From NCBI GenBank assembly GCA_035606355.1, contig DATNFO010000058.1, positions 1 through 59,840 of the forward strand: a stretch of 59,840 bases of DNA, in the 5' to 3' direction. A model generated the notes under the pieces. That model was not told the origin of the DNA and searched no databases. It worked only from the letters and a program-made list of their open reading frames with translations. Every line of letters begins with the position of its first letter. Position 1 is the stretch's first letter. The position numbers and the translations under genes are program-made. The stretch is from Sulfopaludibacter sp035606355. Lineage in GTDB: Bacteria > Acidobacteriota > Terriglobia > Bryobacterales > Bryobacteraceae. This document shows positions 58,168 to 59,840 of the stretch, one piece after another.

Positions 58168-59465
58168 TGTCCCCCCAGGCCCCGAAAACCTTGCCCGAGC
58201 GCGCCACGCGAGTTCGCTATCTGGTGATCGTGTTCGCGGTTGCGCTCGCGATCGTCACGTATATCGACCGGGTCGCCATGTCGGTCGCCATGCCCTTCAT
58301 CGCTCGCGACCTTCATCTGAGTACGGAAGAGCGGGGCCTCATCATGTCCTTCTTCGGCTGGGGATATGCGCTGTTCGAAATCCCCGGCGGCTATCTTGGC
58401 GACTGGCTCGGTCCGCGCCGTGTGCTCATGCGTATCGTCATCTGGTGGAGCACATTTACGGCGGCGACGAGTCTGGCCATCAACGGTGGCATGTTGCTGA
58501 TCACGCAGTTCCTGTTTGGCGCGGGCGAGGCAGGCTGCTTTCCCAATCTGACTAAGGCCTACACCATCTGGCTGCCGCGCCGGGAGCGCATCCGCGCACA
58601 AGGGATCACGTGGCTCAGCGCCCGTTGGGGCGGAGCCTTTACGCCGCTGCTGCTGGTCAACATTATTCCTGCGGTGGGCTGGCGGCACTCCTTTCAGATC
58701 TTCGGTTGCGTGGGCGTAATCTGGGCCGTCGCGTTCTACTTCTGGTATCGCGACGACCCCCTGCAGAACCCGAGCCTTAACGCCGCCGAGCGCGACTTGC
58801 TCCAGCGTGAAGCGCTGACCCTGACGAAGCACGAGCACGTGCCCTGGAGCAAAATCGTTGCCTCCAGACAGGTCTGGATGTTGTGCTGGCAATACTTCTG
58901 CCTGTCTTACGGTTGGTACTTCTACATCACGTGGCTACCTACCTATATCCGTGAAGGGCGCCATGTCGCCCTGATCACCAGCGGCTGGCTCGGAATCCTC
59001 CCGCTCTTCTGCGGAGGCCTCGGAAACCCTGCCTCAGTCGCTATCGCGACCAGAATTTACAGGCGTAACGGCAGTATTGCCACAACGCGTAGAATCATGG
59101 CGTATATGGGATTCACCGGGGCCGCCGGGTTCCTGGTGCTCTCTACGTTCCTGTCCGACCCGGTAGCCGCGATGGTTTCTATAGGGGTGGCCAGTTTCTG
59201 CAATGACTTAGTCATGCCCGGAACATGGGCTTCCGCCATGGACATCGGAGGCAAGTACGCCGGTACCGTCTCAGGCACCATGAACATGTGTGGAAACATA
59301 GGTGGAGCGCTCACGCCTCTCGTGATCGGCTACCTGCTGAAATGGTCGAACCACAATTGGAACCTGACCTTCTACGTCTCCGCCGTCATCTACATGATGG
59401 GAATCGTCTTCTGGTATTTTCTGGATCCGGTCACGCCGCTGGATCCCGAAAGCGAAAGCGCCTGA
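58167..59465 (+). CDS. MFS transporter, anion:cation symporter (ACS) type
   Basis: A 432-aa protein with 12 TM helices. The first helix ends TYIDRVAMSVAMPFIARDL, then SFFGWGYALFEIPGGYLGDWLGPRRVL (MFS loop 2-3 motif), GAGEAGCFPNLTKAYTIWLP, and the later GTWASAMDIGGKYAGTVSGTMNMCGNIGG. These are hallmarks of hexuronate/glucarate/galactonate transporters. GTG 58167 shares its G with the preceding TAG stop (TAGTG), indicating coupling. With the epimerase it suggests uptake and conversion of a sugar acid. Confidence 0.88.
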   Translation: MSPQAPKTLPERATRVRYLVIVFAVALAIVTYIDRVAMSVAMPFIARDLHLSTEERGLIMSFFGWGYALFEIPGGYLGDWLGPRRVLMRIVIWWSTFTAATSLAINGGMLLITQFLFGAGEAGCFPNLTKAYTIWLPRRERIRAQGITWLSARWGGAFTPLLLVNIIPAVGWRHSFQIFGCVGVIWAVAFYFWYRDDPLQNPSLNAAERDLLQREALTLTKHEHVPWSKIVASRQVWMLCWQYFCLSYGWYFYITWLPTYIREGRHVALITSGWLGILPLFCGGLGNPASVAIATRIYRRNGSIATTRRIMAYMGFTGAAGFLVLSTFLSDPVAAMVSIGVASFCNDLVMPGTWASAMDIGGKYAGTVSGTMNMCGNIGGALTPLVIGYLLKWSNHNWNLTFYVSAVIYMMGIVFWYFLDPVTPLDPESESA

Positions 59466-59482
59466 CGGCCGGCTTCGACGTG

Positions 59483-59522
59483 CCGGCAGGAATCCTTCCT
59501 GTCGGGTCGCGCGGAGCGCGAC
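59483..59522. repeat. Double hairpin after the MFS gene
   Basis: CCGGCAGGA AATCC... pairs with TCCTGTCGG (59483-59505), followed immediately by GTCGCGC GGA GCGCGAC (59506-59522). The second hairpin matches 30689-30705 except for the loop base. It lies 18 nt after the operon stop. Confidence 0.6.
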
Positions 59523-59571
59523 TACGATGGTTCGCATAACTACCGCCCTCTTCCCATCACCGGCGCTTCCG

Positions 59572-59705
59572 TAACGGAGCCGCGACCGTGAGGGGGTTGT
59601 GACAGAATCCGATCGTTTCCGTATCCCCGGCACCTTTTACCGCTTCCTTACGGTCACGGCTCCGTATCTAGTTGATGCTGATAACGGAGCCGTGACCGTG
59701 AGGGA
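59572..59705. repeat. Composite intergenic repeat, copy E
   Basis: A half arm GTAACGGAGCCGCGACCGTG starts at 59572, then GGGGTTGTGACAGAATCC and CCCCGGCACC, then a palindrome with left arm TTTTACCGCTTCCTTACGG through TCCGT (ending 59665), 18-nt loop 59666-59683 (ATCTAGTTGATGCTGATA) and right arm from 59684 to 59705. Loop length and arms match copies A, C and D. Confidence 0.85.
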
Positions 59706-59840
59706 GTAACCATGGCCCTGTGGGCCGCCGATAGAAATGAAAGTCGGCGTAGTGCATCCTGGTATCGGTAGCGGCGCGTTTGAGGTCGGTATTCCGCTCT
59801 GGAGATGTTGAGGCCGAAGGGAGTTTGACCCGGAACGCGG
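59706..59840. other. Right edge, no confident gene
   Basis: One minus-strand frame is open from the window edge to within repeat copy E and would encode the C-terminus of a truncated protein (containing RAATDTRMHYADFHFY), but the reading continues into the repeat before stopping and no family is recognised. Nothing can be called here with confidence. Confidence 0.3.

Noticed and set aside
59706..59840. 3' end of a minus-strand gene entering from the right edge
   Set aside because: The open frame terminates only inside repeat copy E and matches no family recognised; too short to support.

Overview
The window looks like chromosomal DNA of an Acidobacteriota bacterium close to Candidatus Solibacter / Bryobacterales. 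The reasons are high GC, two TIGR03435 proteins in tandem, a carboxypeptidase-regulatory/TonB (Oar-like) receptor, two TIGR02999-type sigma factor + Ser/Thr kinase pairs, a PEP-CTERM protein and a BNR/sortilin-like giant. This is family-level inference; no 16S or database search was possible.

Layout. 1-423: the left edge carries three 12-bp-spaced direct repeats and a 3' fragment of tRNA-Leu(UAA), read as the scar (att site) of an element lying to the left. 424-2089: two TIGR03435 proteins. 2086-6364 (minus): TonB-type receptor followed 4 bp later by an argininosuccinate-lyase-like C-N lyase whose substrate loop differs from ArgH. 6483-11096 (minus): sigma factor, kinase (ATGA overlap) and PEP-CTERM protein; the sigma gene and the PEP-CTERM gene share a near-identical 36-bp promoter. 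11118-13239 (minus): metallo-beta-lactamase protein and a cyclophilin-FKBP fusion. 13345-18040: convergent anti-sigma/sigma genes, a small metzincin, and a second sigma/kinase pair (GTGA overlap). 18493-30674: esterase, ProC paralogue, a 229-aa protein with the residue pattern of the class II (edema factor/CyaA/ExoY) nucleotidyl cyclases, then a translationally coupled run of three paralogous polytopic membrane proteins with a methyltransferase and a histidine phosphatase, then argS. 30730-38406: BNR giant, Coa1-like protein, two-component pair, HtrA protease. 38461-46360: secreted proteins, small RSH-type HD hydrolase, patatin giant, methyltransferase/AraC divergent pair. 46367-55603 (minus): Nei/Fpg-like glycosylase, ICMT-like protein, class C serine hydrolase + SNF2 ATPase, hybrid histidine kinase + UdgX. 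55853-59465: permease, Tat-exported TIM-barrel isomerase and MFS transporter, overlapping as an operon.

Two genome-wide features stand out. First, about ten genes have a TANNNT hexamer ending 5-7 nt before the start codon and no Shine-Dalgarno, which predicts leaderless transcripts. Second, five intergenic spaces hold the same composite repeat: a palindrome with an invariant 18-nt loop, flanked by ~75-bp units.

The best candidates for something new are the compact class-II-cyclase-like protein (20173-20862), the sigma/kinase/PEP-CTERM circuit with its duplicated promoter, and the composite repeat family.
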